Source: Spisula solida
Taxonomy: Eukaryota; Mollusca; Bivalvia; Venerida; Mactridae
NCBI GenBank assembly: GCA_947247005.1
Contig: OX365953.1
Location: forward strand, 1,431,001-1,495,000
Length of the DNA: 64,000 bases
Reading direction: 5' to 3'
Part shown: piece after piece, positions 32,725 to 44,335 of the stretch
Layout of the letters: each line of letters opens with the position of its first letter
Position numbering within the stretch: position 1 is the first letter of the stretch
Position numbers and translations under genes: made by a program
The notes under the pieces: generated by a model
Told to the model about the DNA's origin: nothing
What the model saw: the letters and a program-made list of their open reading frames with translations, nothing else
Database searches by the model: none

Positions 32725-32934
32725 TATAGTCTAGTCAGGGTAAGAATTGGGTGACGCAGCGGTCGAGTCCATTATTACGGTGCAAAACCAATTATATAGG
32801 CTTATACATATAGCTATAATTCCAATCGGCTCAACTAACATACTATATTTGCTCTACCTGTTCAAACAATAGTTCTTACCTTTCGCGACACATAAATGAT
32901 AACGTCACTCTCACAATATCCGAACTGGACTGTA
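32725..32934 (+). mobile_element. MITE family C, copy 1
   Basis: Starts tatagtctagtcagggtaag, contains gacgcagcggtcgagtcc, gctctacctgttcaaacaat and aacgtcactctcacaatatc, and ends cgaactggactgta. Ends are imperfect inverted copies (tatagtcyagt / actggactgta). A remnant of the same element is in the other arm at about 40103-40140, so this insertion probably predates the duplication. Confidence 0.7.
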
Positions 32935-33297
32935 ATCTGTAACACAAGCGATGGAATCGATGACAAAATAGCATTAATGCCTGGGAATGCCATACTTCAA
33001 ATGACGTCCAATGGGCTACAATAAACAGAAACATTTTCCTATTAAGTTCATTTTTTCTTTTTCACTTTTTTGTGACGAGTGTTTGTGGTCTGTGATTGGT
33101 CGTTTTTCGTGTGTTCCTTTTGTGCATTTCGTGCGCTGTTGTATCTGATGAGTGTTGTCTTCCCTGTCCGATAAGTTATTATCCTTTAGCGACAGATTTT
33201 CACCAAGTTGTCCCTGTACGATCGACCAGAACAGACGGGAACATGGGCAAGCAGGTGGTGTAAATCAAACGCTGAACTATCAACGTCCATCTTCTAA

Positions 33298-33414
33298 TAC
33301 TGTAAAATCATTCAAATTCGTGGGGATTAAATTTCGTGGATTTCGTAGATGGCTTCAACCACGAAATTAAATCCCCACGAATAATTATACCACTAAATAA
33401 ATCAATTATACAGT
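33298..33414 (+). mobile_element. MITE family D, 117-bp hairpin copy
   Basis: tactgtaaaatcattcaaat then tcgtggggattaaatttcgt, folding back on acgaaattaaatccccacga and ending ttatacagt. Absent from the matching site in the other arm (around 38340), so it inserted after the duplication. Confidence 0.75.
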
Positions 33415-33780
33415 GGCTGCAATTATGCTTCAAGTTCGGCAGGTTTTTGGGAAGTTTACTTGCATATATCAACATGTAATACAACTACTATCTTATATGT
33501 TCGATTTTTGAATGATGTCTGATAGATCTTGTTTGTGTGAATTTTTACCTTTCCATTTTTCCTGAAATATAAAACACTTGAATTTACATCACCACAAAAT
33601 GGACGTTTTCATTAAAACCACGAACGTTTGTCACATTGAAATTAATTAATTCTACAGTACTAGATGATATAGTGGGATCATATTTTCAATTAAAAATTTT
33701 TCATTTTGATTTGTTCCTGATAAATAAATTCCAACATTAATAACATAAGTTACTCGTTTAATCATATGGCATGTTCACTC

Positions 33781-34305
33781 TCACTCTCACTGACGACGGA
33801 CACTGACGAAAGCGCGTCACGACGGACACTGACGAAAGCGCGTCACGACGGACACCTGCGAATGGGGCACAGCGAAAATGTACCGGAATGTCTTCATATA
33901 CGTACGGGAGCCACTTCACATAGAAATTTACTTCAAAGGCCGCGCGAATGGGAGGGTAAGGAGGCTTTTGTTATATCTTTTTAGGACTTCTGACAGCCAA
34001 AACTAGGTAGTTCAGCCATTTTACTGTTGGAACTGGGTCATTCAGCTTGGGTATTCAGCTTTTTGATTGCTGAAACTGGTTCATTTAGAATTTCGACAGC
34101 TTGGACTTAGGAGGATCATAACTTGTTTAGTTGGGCATTGTGCCTTTTATATTTAAATGTTTTCTGTGCTCGGCTGGTTAAGGTGGGCATTGTGCCTTGT
34201 GTGTGTTTTTATGTTTTCTGTGCGCGGCTGGTTAAGCTGAGTACTGCCTTCCCTGTCTGACTTAACATTATCTTTTTGCAGGCAGGCGAGCAGTCAGATA
34301 ACAAC
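33781..34305. other. Spacer between duplication arms, with two small tandem duplications
   Basis: A 26-bp unit (gacggacactgacgaaagcg then cgtcac) is repeated twice at 33794-33850. A unit of about 65 bp starting gggcattgtgcctt and ending gcggctggttaag is repeated twice at about 34130-34240. The 72-codon ORF here (33766-33984) has no recognisable content. Confidence 0.45.
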
Positions 34306-34620
34306 TAATGCTACGGTCACAAAGCTCGTACGATATCCGTACGAATTTATCAACTCGTACGAGTTCACAATTTTTAAAATCCTAACGGTTTTTGTATGTT
34401 CGTAGCGTCTGGTCACATCTCGTACGTACCACGAAAGATCTTTAGAGATGCACTCGTAAGATATCCGTACGATGCTCGTACGAGTTAAGAAAATCCGTAC
34501 GATGCCCGTACGAGTCTACGGTGTCCGTACGAGCTCCGTACGGACGCCGTGCGAGTTTGCCAAAATCAACTCGTACGGAGCTCGTAAGGAGCTCGTAGGG
34601 CAATTGTGACCTTAGCATTA
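34306..34620. mobile_element. MITE built from ctcgtacgag palindromic words
   Basis: Terminal inverted repeats of 17 bp with one mismatch: taatgctacggtcacaa (34306-34322) and ttgtgaccttagcatta (34604-34620). The interior is almost entirely short palindromic words: ctcgtacgat, ccgtacga, ctcgtacgag, gctccgtacgg. No ORF. Confidence 0.7.
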
Positions 34621-35450
34621 ACGGCTGATTTATACAATGACGCTAGTTTTGAATTATACAATGTACTTTCAAACAGCTGTGACGAGAGTTCTATATAATG
34701 AAGAGGCGCTTGTGTTCTGTAGTGATTATTCAAGTACGTGCGAACTTTTTGCCCAGGTAGAACAATACAATATACGTACCTAACAGTAGAAGCCTATAAT
34801 CCAGATAGACTGTGGAATGATAAATACATTTAACACATTCACACTATGGTAGTGATCCTCCAGTCACTGTCGCTCAGTTACGTCAGAGATTTGTGCTGTT
34901 ATGCTGCTATGACGGAACTGAAACAATACTAAACTCTTAAATGAAAAAGTTGAAGTTGAAGTGACGGTGACCCGTGAGTTGCCTTTTTTAATAATAAGCA
35001 GTTACTACAGGCTTGCGGGTACCCATTGGCCGACTCAAATTATGTGCGCTGTATCCTGAATTCCACCAGAGTGTTATTTTGGTTTTTTGAGTTCCGTCAT
35101 TATATTAAGCAATTTTGAATACAAATACAACCACAGCGGAACAGAGAAAGTGTGTTTCCAAATAACTACTAAATGATTGTACTCATTATGATCACCTCGG
35201 CCATTATGCATCGCAAAAGATTTACCGGAGACAAACGGAGATGGCCGAACTTTCACGATTGGAGTGTACTTAAATATGAAAACGGTCGTTGTACTAAATG
35301 TTTAACATAATTGGATATTCCATTGTAATTTAGCTTATATAGCTGAGGGGTAATATACTTTATTTCATATATTCATATAATACACTCTCTGCGACCGTAG
35401 AAGAATGAGTGCATAGTGCTAATTATGCATACCACTGTACAATCATTATT
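34621..35450. other. Spacer DNA between duplication arms
   Basis: No gene or named repeat recognised. Confidence 0.3.
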
Positions 35451-35454
35451 TTTC

Positions 35455-35660
35455 TAGGGTGTTGGATTTTCGTTGATTTCGTTTTAAAACTTGACCACGA
35501 AATATAATGCCCACGATTAATCAAATTCCCTAGTACAGAACATGTTTAACCCTTCCATGTTTTGTAATTCACTAATTTTCGATCCCGCAAAAATGCATTT
35601 TTATCAAAATCCAAGAAATTTAATACCCACGAAAATATGTTGTTTTACTGTACAGTGTAT
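35455..35660 (-). mobile_element. MITE family D copy (reverse)
   Basis: Right end cacgaaaatatgttgtttta then ctgtacagt; the body contains ttcgttgatttcg, gaccacgaaatataatgccc and ccaagaaatttaatacccac, typical of this family read backwards. Confidence 0.5.
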
Positions 35661-37411
35661 TATGTATTATTTGTGATATAGGGCATATCATGATACCAAC
35701 CAGATTTCCTTTGATTTCACCATTATCACTGCAGTAATAACAGACACTTAACGAGTTGTGTAATTCACCACTTGTCCACAAATACCAACCCGTGCAGTAT
35801 GCTAAATGATGTTCTAGCAACATATTTATCTCTTATATACTTACCTGTGTGTCAGTGGTGGCGATACTGTTCTGTTGTTTGTGACGCTGCCAGCAAGCTC
35901 GTATACTAGTAGTATTACCTCGGGGAACTTACTGACTGACATTGGCTGTGGTGTAGATTTAGAACGAAATAATTAATTAATAGAGTGTACATGAAAAGCT
36001 GTCAGTGCTTTCATGCTCAGTGCGATATGTTATATGTACTGTGACTTTCATCACTAGGGGAATAATTACCGAGCGTTTATATGTGTACGGTGAAACGCCA
36101 CAGAATTTCTGTTTAAGCACCAATCATTATATTCTACGTTGTTTGTTACAGGACTATACTGCACCACAAGTACGTATTACCGTATCATTTTATAGTACGT
36201 TTAATCAGGTCTGTCACTTGTATACAAACATTGCAATTATAAACTATAACAGCATTGTATTTTTAAATGCAGTGAAAACTAATTCATTATTCACTGAAGC
36301 TACTTACAAATGCACATAATATCTATCAAAATAATATGTTAGGAAAAGAAATTCCAATGTTTATGTACACAATGTTTATGTAGACAAATGACTGACCTGA
36401 ATAAGTGATTTATACTTACATATTTTCTGTAAAACTCAAATTTAAATTTGTAATATTTAGTCTTAAATAAAACTTTACTATTCTATCTAATCGGTAATAA
36501 CTTATCTTCAGCCGATTGTTTTTCATCACAATGAACTCATATAAGACAATACTGTATATTAATTTCCACCGATGTATAATTATAATTATGTAGTTGTAAA
36601 AGACGTTAGAACTCATGATAAAGAAGTTAAATACGTGTATAACTTTGAGATTATAAGTGCTTTGATAAAATATTAAGTCTTTATTATTATTGTTACTATT
36701 CTTATAGGTAGCTTACTATAAGGGTGTTTTCCAACTCTATAGGAGCAGTTTTCAAGGATCATTATAAGGGTGGTATTATCATTATGGTCAGGTTTAAGGT
36801 ACATGTACACTTGTTTGCAGAATTAATATTTTGTACGCAACGAAATAAATGCGTAGGTCCCACTGAGCATTTTTTGCCTCGGCGATGTACTCCTGATAGA
36901 ATAAATGAGCTATCAGGACATTAGGAACAGGTTCATTGTGGTCTAGGGGAAGCTTTGGGGAAGTCATGAGACAGTTTGTGGTATTGGAAGGGACTTTGAT
37001 GAATCGGGTGATATCGGAAGAAATCGGGAGAACATCGCCGATGGGGAATTCCTCAGTGGGACCTAGGCTTTCCTCAGAGGGACCTAGGCTTAAGCAGCTA
37101 CACTTAGCAGTTGTACTCTTAAATCTATAAATAATAGGACTTTTCTTGCAACTTCTTACTTAACACTTTAATGAAATGTATCTCATATTCGCAGAATTTT
37201 ATGCTCTATAAACTGGCAGCAACATATATTCGTTGTTTTTGGTGTTACTCATATAAAGCAAATTAGTTGTCAAAATTTCTGATTTTCCGAGAATTTTTCC
37301 GAAAGTCCTATTATTTCTGGATCACCCCTCGTAGCAGTAATTACAGTGTAGTTATTTATATTCAGGAATGTATGTTCCATAATGTAAAACTAATGAAACC
37401 TTTCGTCTTAT
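35661..37411. other. Centre of the inverted duplication; no gene
   Basis: AT-rich. ORFs of 60-104 codons (for example 36005-36319) have no recognisable motifs. A short direct duplication, gggacctaggctttcctcag-type, lies at 37057-37092. Nothing else supported. Confidence 0.35.
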
Positions 37412-37672
37412 TAGAGTGAATATGTCGTATAAGATTATACCAGTAAATGTTGTACAATTACCAACTCATTACTGAAAGGAATTTATGTATCAGAAACAAA
37501 TCAAAATAAAAACTTTTTAATGGAAAATATGCTCCCACTTTATCATCTAGAACTCATTGCAAAATCATTTGATTTCAATGGGACAAACGTTCGTGGTTTT
37601 AGTGAAAACGTCCATTTCATGTGCAACTTTTTGTTTAACGGCGATATTCCATTTTATTTTATTTACAACAGC

Positions 37673-37886
37673 TATAGTTCAGTTAGGATATTGTGGCAGT
37701 GACGTTGCAGTTTATGTGTACGCAAAAAATCACAACCGTTGTCTAAACAGGTAGAGCGAAGTTTAGTATGTTAGTCTAGCATTGTAAGTATAGTTGTTTT
37801 TACAGTATACGCCTTTTTAATTAGTTTTACACCGTTATAGTGGACTCGACCACTGCGCCACTGGATTTTATCCTGACTGGACTATA
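37673..37886 (-). mobile_element. MITE family C, copy 2
   Basis: Starts tatagttcagttaggatatt and ends tatcctgactggactata. Interior gtctaaacaggtagagcgaa and gactcgaccactgcgccact. Lies 150 bp from copy 3 in opposite orientation. Absent from the matching site of the left arm. Confidence 0.75.
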
Positions 37887-38034
37887 TCTTCCTTATTTGG
37901 GGCTCAATCAGTTTTAATCTGACCGATCTTATCTTGATTGCGTAATCAAGTCGTGGCGATGTAATTTCAAGGGTTTAAGATTTCATGAAAAATTCACCCA
38001 ACATATCAGAAATCATTCAAAAATCTAATACCGG

Positions 38035-38249
38035 TATAGTCCAGTCAGGGTAAAAATCCAGTGACGTAGCGGTCGAATCCACTATAAGGATGTAAAATCA
38101 ATTATAAAGGCTTATACTGTACAAACAGCAATACTTTCAATGCTAAATTAACATACTTTATTCGCTCTACCTGTTCAGACAATGGTAGTTATCGTTTGTG
38201 TACACATTAACTGCAACGTCACTGTCACAATATAATAACTGGACTGTAT
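38035..38249 (+). mobile_element. MITE family C, copy 3
   Basis: Starts tatagtccagtcagggtaaa and ends taactggactgtata. Matches copies 1, 2, 4 and 5. It interrupts sequence that is contiguous in the left arm at about 33490-33500. Confidence 0.75.
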
Positions 38250-38641
38250 ATACAATAGTATTTTTATTACATGCTGATATATGCAAGTAAACTTCCCAAA
38301 AAAACCTGCCAAATTTGAACGCAGTATAGCAGCAACTGTAAAATGGATAATTCAGCATTTGATCTAAATCACCCACTCGGCGCTTTTCCCATATAACCAG
38401 TTCGGTCGTATAGGGACAATTTGAAGAACATCTATCACTAAAGAATAATAAGAAATCAGGCAGGGATGGCAACACTCAACAGTAGAGCATGGATGGCGCA
38501 GAAGGAACACCAAAAAGACAAAAATCACTGACCACAAGCACACACACAAAACTGAAAAAAGCAAACAAATTAACTTAGCAGGAAAAGGTTTCCGTCTTTT
38601 GTAGCCCATTGGAATTCATTTGAAGTAGGGCATTTCCATTC

Positions 38642-40054
38642 CTTAAGGAGGTACGCGCACCTTTGATCTAACGATCGAATTTTCTAGAACAACATTGAAA
38701 TCATAAAAGTGATATGTCACCAGGCTCGTTATCGACACACATGGCTTTCTAATGACCTACCATTGTATTTTGTTCATTTTATCTATTTCCTGCATTTATG
38801 GCACCATTATGTTCTTTTTAAGATTTTTATTATATGAAACCACTTTTAAGCAATGCATGATCTTTTATGTGTTCAATGGTCATTCCTTTTGACATTAGTC
38901 ACAATTCCGGCTGCCTGGTGAACAAATTCAGTATTTGAACATGATAAATAGTTACCCCACCCACTTGCAAAAAAGTGCAAAAAGGGTGATTTTCAAATGA
39001 ACGTCAAAAATATCTAACGATCGAAAATAATTTATAATTGGCCATAAGTTGAGTATTAAATAGAACACCAATTTAGTCAAATAAAAAATAGGGGTCACCA
39101 GCCTTTTTTTGGAGCTATTCATCAAAAAGTACTTATTATGAATAAATTTGCATAAAATTAACCTAATTTGCATATTGTAATGAAATAAAATTTTATTAAA
39201 AATATTTCAAAGTGTGGCTACTTCATATAACTAAACCATGCACTACATATTATATATAAGCATATGCATTTGTACCATTGCAGGGACTTATTGAGAACCC
39301 ATATTATTCACAAGTTTGCAGTTCCCCACTCACTTTTCATGCATGCAAAAAATAAAAAGTTAAAAATTATCTTATTTTGTGCAATAGTATTATGTGTATT
39401 GTCATTAATCAACATTATAGCATAAAAACGATGATTTTGCCCATACGTTAACGGGACGAAAACCATGCGTAAACATAAAGATTCACGCGAGAACGCGCTG
39501 TTAACGTCCAGTTGTACGTATGCTCATTTCAGGGCCTCACGGACGAAAACAAACGATTTTACAACGTCTTATGAACTGCAAATTCCCATTTTATTTGTAA
39601 CTGCTAATTAATTTTCTATAATATTTCAATAATAAATTTAAATAAACCCGCATTATCCATGTTTTCTTGGTATTTGCCGATCCCGGAAGTCGACGCTCAT
39701 AACAAAAACTGTAATGACGTAACGTTTGTTTTCGCGACGTTACGTTTGCTTACGCGACGTCGCCACAAAATCTCCCTCCAAAATGAAATTATTTCGAAAT
39801 ACAAACGCATACATTGATGTTTTGTATGCTATAATAGCGTTTACGCATGTTTTTTCGTGCTATAACATCTGCAGAGTCCCTCGGGAGCGTTGGTGCCAAC
39901 CGTCCCTCGGGACTCTGCCGATGTTATAGCACGAAAAAGCATGCGTTAACCCTACATTCATATGCGATCATTGAAACTAAAATTCATATTTGTTCTTAAC
40001 TTATACGATTTTGAAATTTCGCGCATGCGCACAAGGCAGCTCGGACCTCCTTAA
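38642..40054. mobile_element. 1.4-kb element inserted in the right arm, taaggaggt termini
   Basis: Left end ttaaggaggtacgcgcacct and right end cgcatgcgcacaaggcagct with cggacctccttaa. The ends pair over about 10 bp. The left arm lacks this sequence at the equivalent site (near 33020). It includes a strong hairpin at 39838-39950: arms tttttcgtgctataacatct and gatgttatagcacgaaaaag around a core with tccctcggga. No transposase ORF. Confidence 0.6.
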
Positions 40055-40154
40055 TGTTATTCTGCCTTCGTTACCTTCGCTTGTGATACATACTACAAAA
40101 AAACTAGTCCAGTTATGATATTGTGAGAGTGAAGTTGTGCAAAGGAACATCGAA

Positions 40155-40320
40155 CGTGTTCAGACACCGCTCTCACAGGTACCAATTCACACCTTGGTCG
40201 AATGGAGCATTGATTGGTTAAACTTGCTCAGAGAAATTAAGCAGTGACGCTGACGGGGAATAAACCCGGGACCTCTTGATCCAAAAGCGCGTACTCTACA
40301 TCTAGGTTACCGCTACCCAA
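40155..40320 (-). mobile_element. tRNA-derived SINE copy 4
   Basis: Minus strand: gcggtaacctagatgtagag (A box region), then gaggtcccgggtttattccc (B box), the core cactgcttaatttctctgag and gtgaattggtacctgtgaga. Same body as copies 1 and 6. It interrupts a family C remnant in the right arm. Confidence 0.7.
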
Positions 40321-40687
40321 CATTACAGGCAATTACGAACAAGAGACATCAACACCATTGGATGAAGGCAGGCAACTAGTGCATGCTTATTGTGGACCTA
40401 TACATTATATTTTAAACATTATTGATTGAGTGATTGTTGAAAACAAACATCTATACACTATTAGTTTTACAAAAACTAACATTAACCGAATTAACATCTA
40501 AAGCAAATATTTACAAACAGGTCGATTTTGTTTGGAATCTATCAAGATATTGTGCCAACTTCGCTGCTAATGCTTCGTTTATCAGACATTGTACATTATA
40601 ACACATTATTACTTATACGTAATTGTAAACACTATATATTTATTTGTGAATAGTTCGTCACAATTTTATAAGAACCATAAACAAGTA

Positions 40688-40838
40688 TTGGCTTCGGTAG
40701 TTGAGTGGTTAGAGCGCTTGACGTCTAATCTGGCGACCTAGGTTCAAATACAGGCGGAGACGCTCGTATGCCTGTCATAGCTTTGCAGGAAAGCTGACAG
40801 GCAAAAAAGGCTATGCTCGGCATTTAATGCTCGGCACA
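40688..40838 (+). mobile_element. tRNA-derived SINE copy 5, different body
   Basis: Plus strand head ggcttcggtagttgagtggt then tagagcgcttgacgtctaat, with B box aggttcaaatac (40740-40751). The body (gcctgtcatagctttgcagg and a matching cctgcaaag-like inverse) differs from copies 1, 4 and 6. Inserted in the right arm only; the left arm is contiguous at about 32260. Confidence 0.65.
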
Positions 40839-40997
40839 ATTAAATACATAAAGGACAAGAAGGTAATATGAAACATACAAAGATAGATACATGTAGTTAA
40901 TAAATAACCTTATCTGTAATACAAATGTAGTTGCATGTTTAATTTGTTGTGTTACGACATAATTACGTATCACTACATGACGATTATACATTATACT

Positions 40998-41416
40998 CCA
41001 CGTGATTACAATATTAAACACCAAGTGATTACAATATTAAACACCACGTGATAACAATACTAAACACCACGTGATAACAATACTAAACACCACGTGATTA
41101 CAATACTATACACCACGTGATTAAAATATCAGATTACACGTGATTGCAATATTAAAGACTAGGTGATCCAAATATTAAACACCACATGATTACAATATAA
41201 AACATCACGTGATTACAATATTAAACACCGCGTGATTACAATATTAAACACCCAATAAACACCACGTGATTACAATATTTAACACCACGTGATTACAATA
41301 TTAAACACCGCGTGATTAGATTAAAATATTAAAGACCACGTGATCCAAATATTAACCACCACGTGATTCCAATATTAAACACCACATGATGGAATATTAA
41401 ACGCCACGTGGTTAAA
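40998..41416 (-). repeat. 23-bp E-box minisatellite in the right arm
   Basis: Inverse of the left array: accacgtgattacaatatta then aac, about 18 units, more diverged and with partial deletions (cccaataaacaccacgtg, ggaatattaaacgcc). Confidence 0.88.
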
Positions 41417-41911
41417 TGACAGTGACACAGTCATAATGTCTGCATCCAACGGTACATCGCGTCCCAAATTGTCTGCTTTAAACTGAGAACTGAGACCATA
41501 CTGCTGCCCATAGTGTTTGCCAGCACACCTACAAACGGGCAAGATAACTTAGGTGCAAAAATGGCAAGGTATGTATGTAATAGAATAAAGATTATCTATT
41601 CTTATTGTACATGAATATACTAGCGCTGTTAATCATCAATCTGCTATATCATTTAACTCTATTTTCCCCAAACAAAAACAAACGCAGGTTTCAAAGTGAA
41701 CATAGTACATTTACACTGATGCACATTCCGTATCTACTGGAGTAGTTAGAAACTAGAACACAATGTTGTTTTACTGAACTGTTGTCTCTCAAAACATCAT
41801 TACAGACAGAAACTAGTTCACGCTACATTAAACATACACCTTTGTTATATAGGTACATGACCAGCGTCTAGTGGGGCGTCATTAGCTTTTTTGATACAGG
41901 TGCATGAGTGT

Positions 41912-42521
41912 ATATCCTTTCCGCTACCACGATTTGGGGGGGGGGGCGGTGAGAAATTCATATGGTCCCTATACCCCGACCCTGAGACATTATTGACTTG
42001 CAGCACTGATAAAAACTCGATACATCCGGATGCTACACACCTGCCCCTAGCAGGAAGTAGGAAAAATTGTCAACATTTCGACTAAAGGTCACCGGAAATG
42101 ACGATGCGACGGTGACCCTTGCGCGAAAAACTTCCTTTTTTAGAGCTTGACAGGCCTACTTTTTGGCCCCTTTAGGGCGTTGATCTTGACCCCTTTGTCT
42201 TGCCTTATATTTCTTCTATAGAAAAATGAAAAACAATTGGCGCTAAATGTTCTAAAAATTCGACAGGGAATCGTACCGCAATGGTGGGTAGGACCAGTAA
42301 TTTCAGTTTCGTAAAATCTACGTCCAAAGCCCTTTTTAAGGGGTCTAGCGGGCCCAAAAACATGTGCACTATCTGGGCCCGTAATATCCTGTAGTCTGGG
42401 ATGCCTGTGTACCCATGACAGCAAAATTCCGAATTTGGGCATTTAGGTCAAAAACTACGGAAGGCCGAAATGGCCATCCCTGCGAGTCTGCATTAGTACG
42501 CTATGGTAGCGGAAAGGATAT
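41912..42521. mobile_element. 0.6-kb element with atatcctttccgctacca ends
   Basis: 18-bp perfect terminal inverted repeats: atatcctttccgctacca (41912-41929) and tggtagcggaaaggatat (42504-42521). Starts with a G-run (41936-41947). A 100-codon minus-strand ORF (42140-42442) shows no transposase motif. Not present in the left arm. Confidence 0.75.
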
Positions 42522-42830
42522 GTGATGTGTTATGCTTTATTCCGTCAAACAGTTGTGTTATGTGTTGTCATTAATGTAATGAAAGACGTTTCATGTGTAT
42601 GTGTCGCCTGTAAAATCATCATTTCCGTGGGCTTTCACGTGGTATTCTTCGATCATGCTCTCCAACTTTGCTTGTTGGTGTGTGCCATACGGAATGATCA
42701 ATTTTGCAGTGTGTAGGGATCATGTAAACTTTAAACAGGCCACCAAGAGAGCCCCGTAGTCCTAATGGTATCGTATGTATCGATGGTGACGATATATAAA
42801 ACGAAAACAATAAAAGCAATAAAGATTAAC
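42522..42830. other. Right-arm DNA without a recognised gene
   Basis: No credible ORF or RNA. Part of the arm between the 41912-42521 element and the block matching 30950-31090. Confidence 0.3.
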
Positions 42831-43602
42831 TGCAGCTGTCGGGGAAAATGTTTGAAGTTTGAGAGCTGCTTTCACATTTTATGTAAAATAAATAGGTTTT
42901 TAATTAATATTGTTAAGAGTTTGCTATAGTGAATTGAACTAATTGCCAACAATAGATGCACGAACTAATAATCGGAGGGTTTCAAACTTATGTTTTAACT
43001 TTTAACCTTTAAATTATGAATTGAGTCGGACATTGGATGACATTAAATGACCTGTAGTCGGCAGTACATGAACACTGTGCCTATTGTCATATCCGCTGTT
43101 TGAAGCGTTTGAAAGGGTGCACGCGTTCTCTATTAAGGTCTCTATATGGAAAACTAGCGTGGCTACCTGACTAGATAATATAATTTATTTAGTCAATTCA
43201 TTATCAATTCAATATTATAACTTTATATTCAATTTTAGCTGGGTTTTATTTTTAGGCTTGATTGCGTATGTTTTAGGGTGCAAACGGAAATAATTTCATG
43301 AAAAAAAGGAGATTGATGAGTTGTCTCCTTTAATCAAACATAGGGTCTGTATAGACAGACTAAGTGAAAACGCAAGGTTTTCGAACGCGTCCACATTTGG
43401 CCGGGAGATTCAGCGATCACATATGTACACTTTTTATTATTGAGTTGTTTGCGGAAGACCAGTTGGAACTGGTTTATAACGAATTCCATAATTGGTAAGG
43501 TCCATCGTACATGGCTGAAAACCTGTTAGAAATTGGCATAAAATCCAACCAAATAAAACACTGCACTACTACATGTACATTACAACAAACATGTATGCTG
43601 CC

Positions 43603-43814
43603 TACAGTCCAGTTAGGTTACGGTGAGAGTGACGTAGTCGTTTATGAGTACATAAAAGATTGTAACCATTGTCTGAACAGATAGAGCGAATATAGTATGT
43701 TAGTTTGGCATTGAAATTATAGCTGTCTGTATATGCCTTTATAATGGGTTTTACAATTGCAATAGTGGACTCGACCGCTGCGTCACTTGTCATTCTTACC
43801 CTGACTGGACTATA
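43603..43814 (-). mobile_element. MITE family C, copy 4
   Basis: Starts tacagtccagttaggttacg and ends tgactggactata. Interior gacgtagtcgtttatgagta, gtctgaacagatagagcgaa and gactcgaccgctgcgtcact. Confidence 0.78.
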
Positions 43815-44335
43815 CATTGTCGCACATCTTATTTCAGAATCAGCCAACTAAGTATACATTTTAAAAATTTACTAACATAACACCAGTATCCTGCAAGAAT
43901 AAAACATTTGGTGTTTATATAACACGGTTTATTTACCCGGCAAGCTAACTTAGGGTTTCACGCAATGTAGTTTTCCTATCTAAACACCATAAATTCTTCT
44001 TTATAAATCGCGTGGATTTACAAACGTCAGCACGTACGATAGAGTGCATGTTTATATAAGCCAGACGAATAGTGTTACATATAAAACAAACTCATTTCTT
44101 TGATAGTCTTATAATTCACCATATCACCCCAGTCTGGCCTGACGCCTACAATAATGATTTCCTACTTATGCCAGTAAGACATGTGTACAATCATGTGCAC
44201 GAGTTATTTCCCTCTCCATAATATTACTCAACTGTGTTCCGCAAGATATGTAATTGTAACTTGCACATATTCTTATAATTCACCATATTACCTTAGTCTG
44301 GCCTAGCGCCTACAATAGTTATTTCCAACTTATTT

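Larger units (their letters stand above)
29402..33780 (+). repeat. Left arm of an old large inverted duplication
   Basis: Matches 37412-44335 in inverted order. Paired anchors by eye: 29430-29700 with 43862-44150; 29850-30060 with 43370-43575; 30115-30240 with 42950-43080; 30950-31090 with 42830-42960; 31600-31720 with 41400-41520; the 23-bp array with its inverse; 32150-32470 with 40480-40960; 33020-33490 with 38260-38620; 33600-33780 with 37412-37610. Similarity in aligned blocks looks like 75-85%. Carries insertions absent from the other arm (30307-30906, 31331-31570, 33298-33414). No gene is recognised in either arm. Confidence 0.85.
37412..44335 (-). repeat. Right arm of the old large inverted duplication
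   Basis: Inverse counterpart of 29402-33780, expanded by insertions found only here: 37673-37886, 38035-38249, 38642-40054, a SINE at 40155-40320, a SINE at 40688-40838 and 41912-42521. The outer end is itself duplicated in direct orientation: tcttataattcaccatat followed by cagtctggcct at 44107-44150, and tcttataattcaccatatta with ccttagtctggcct at 44271-44307, about 165 bp apart. Confidence 0.85.

Noticed and set aside
36005..36319. 104-codon ORF in the centre of the inverted duplication
   Set aside because: No recognisable motif or exon signals, and composition as in the flanks.
42140..42442. 100-codon minus ORF as a transposase
   Set aside because: No DDE or other catalytic pattern; it lies inside a short element with inverted ends.
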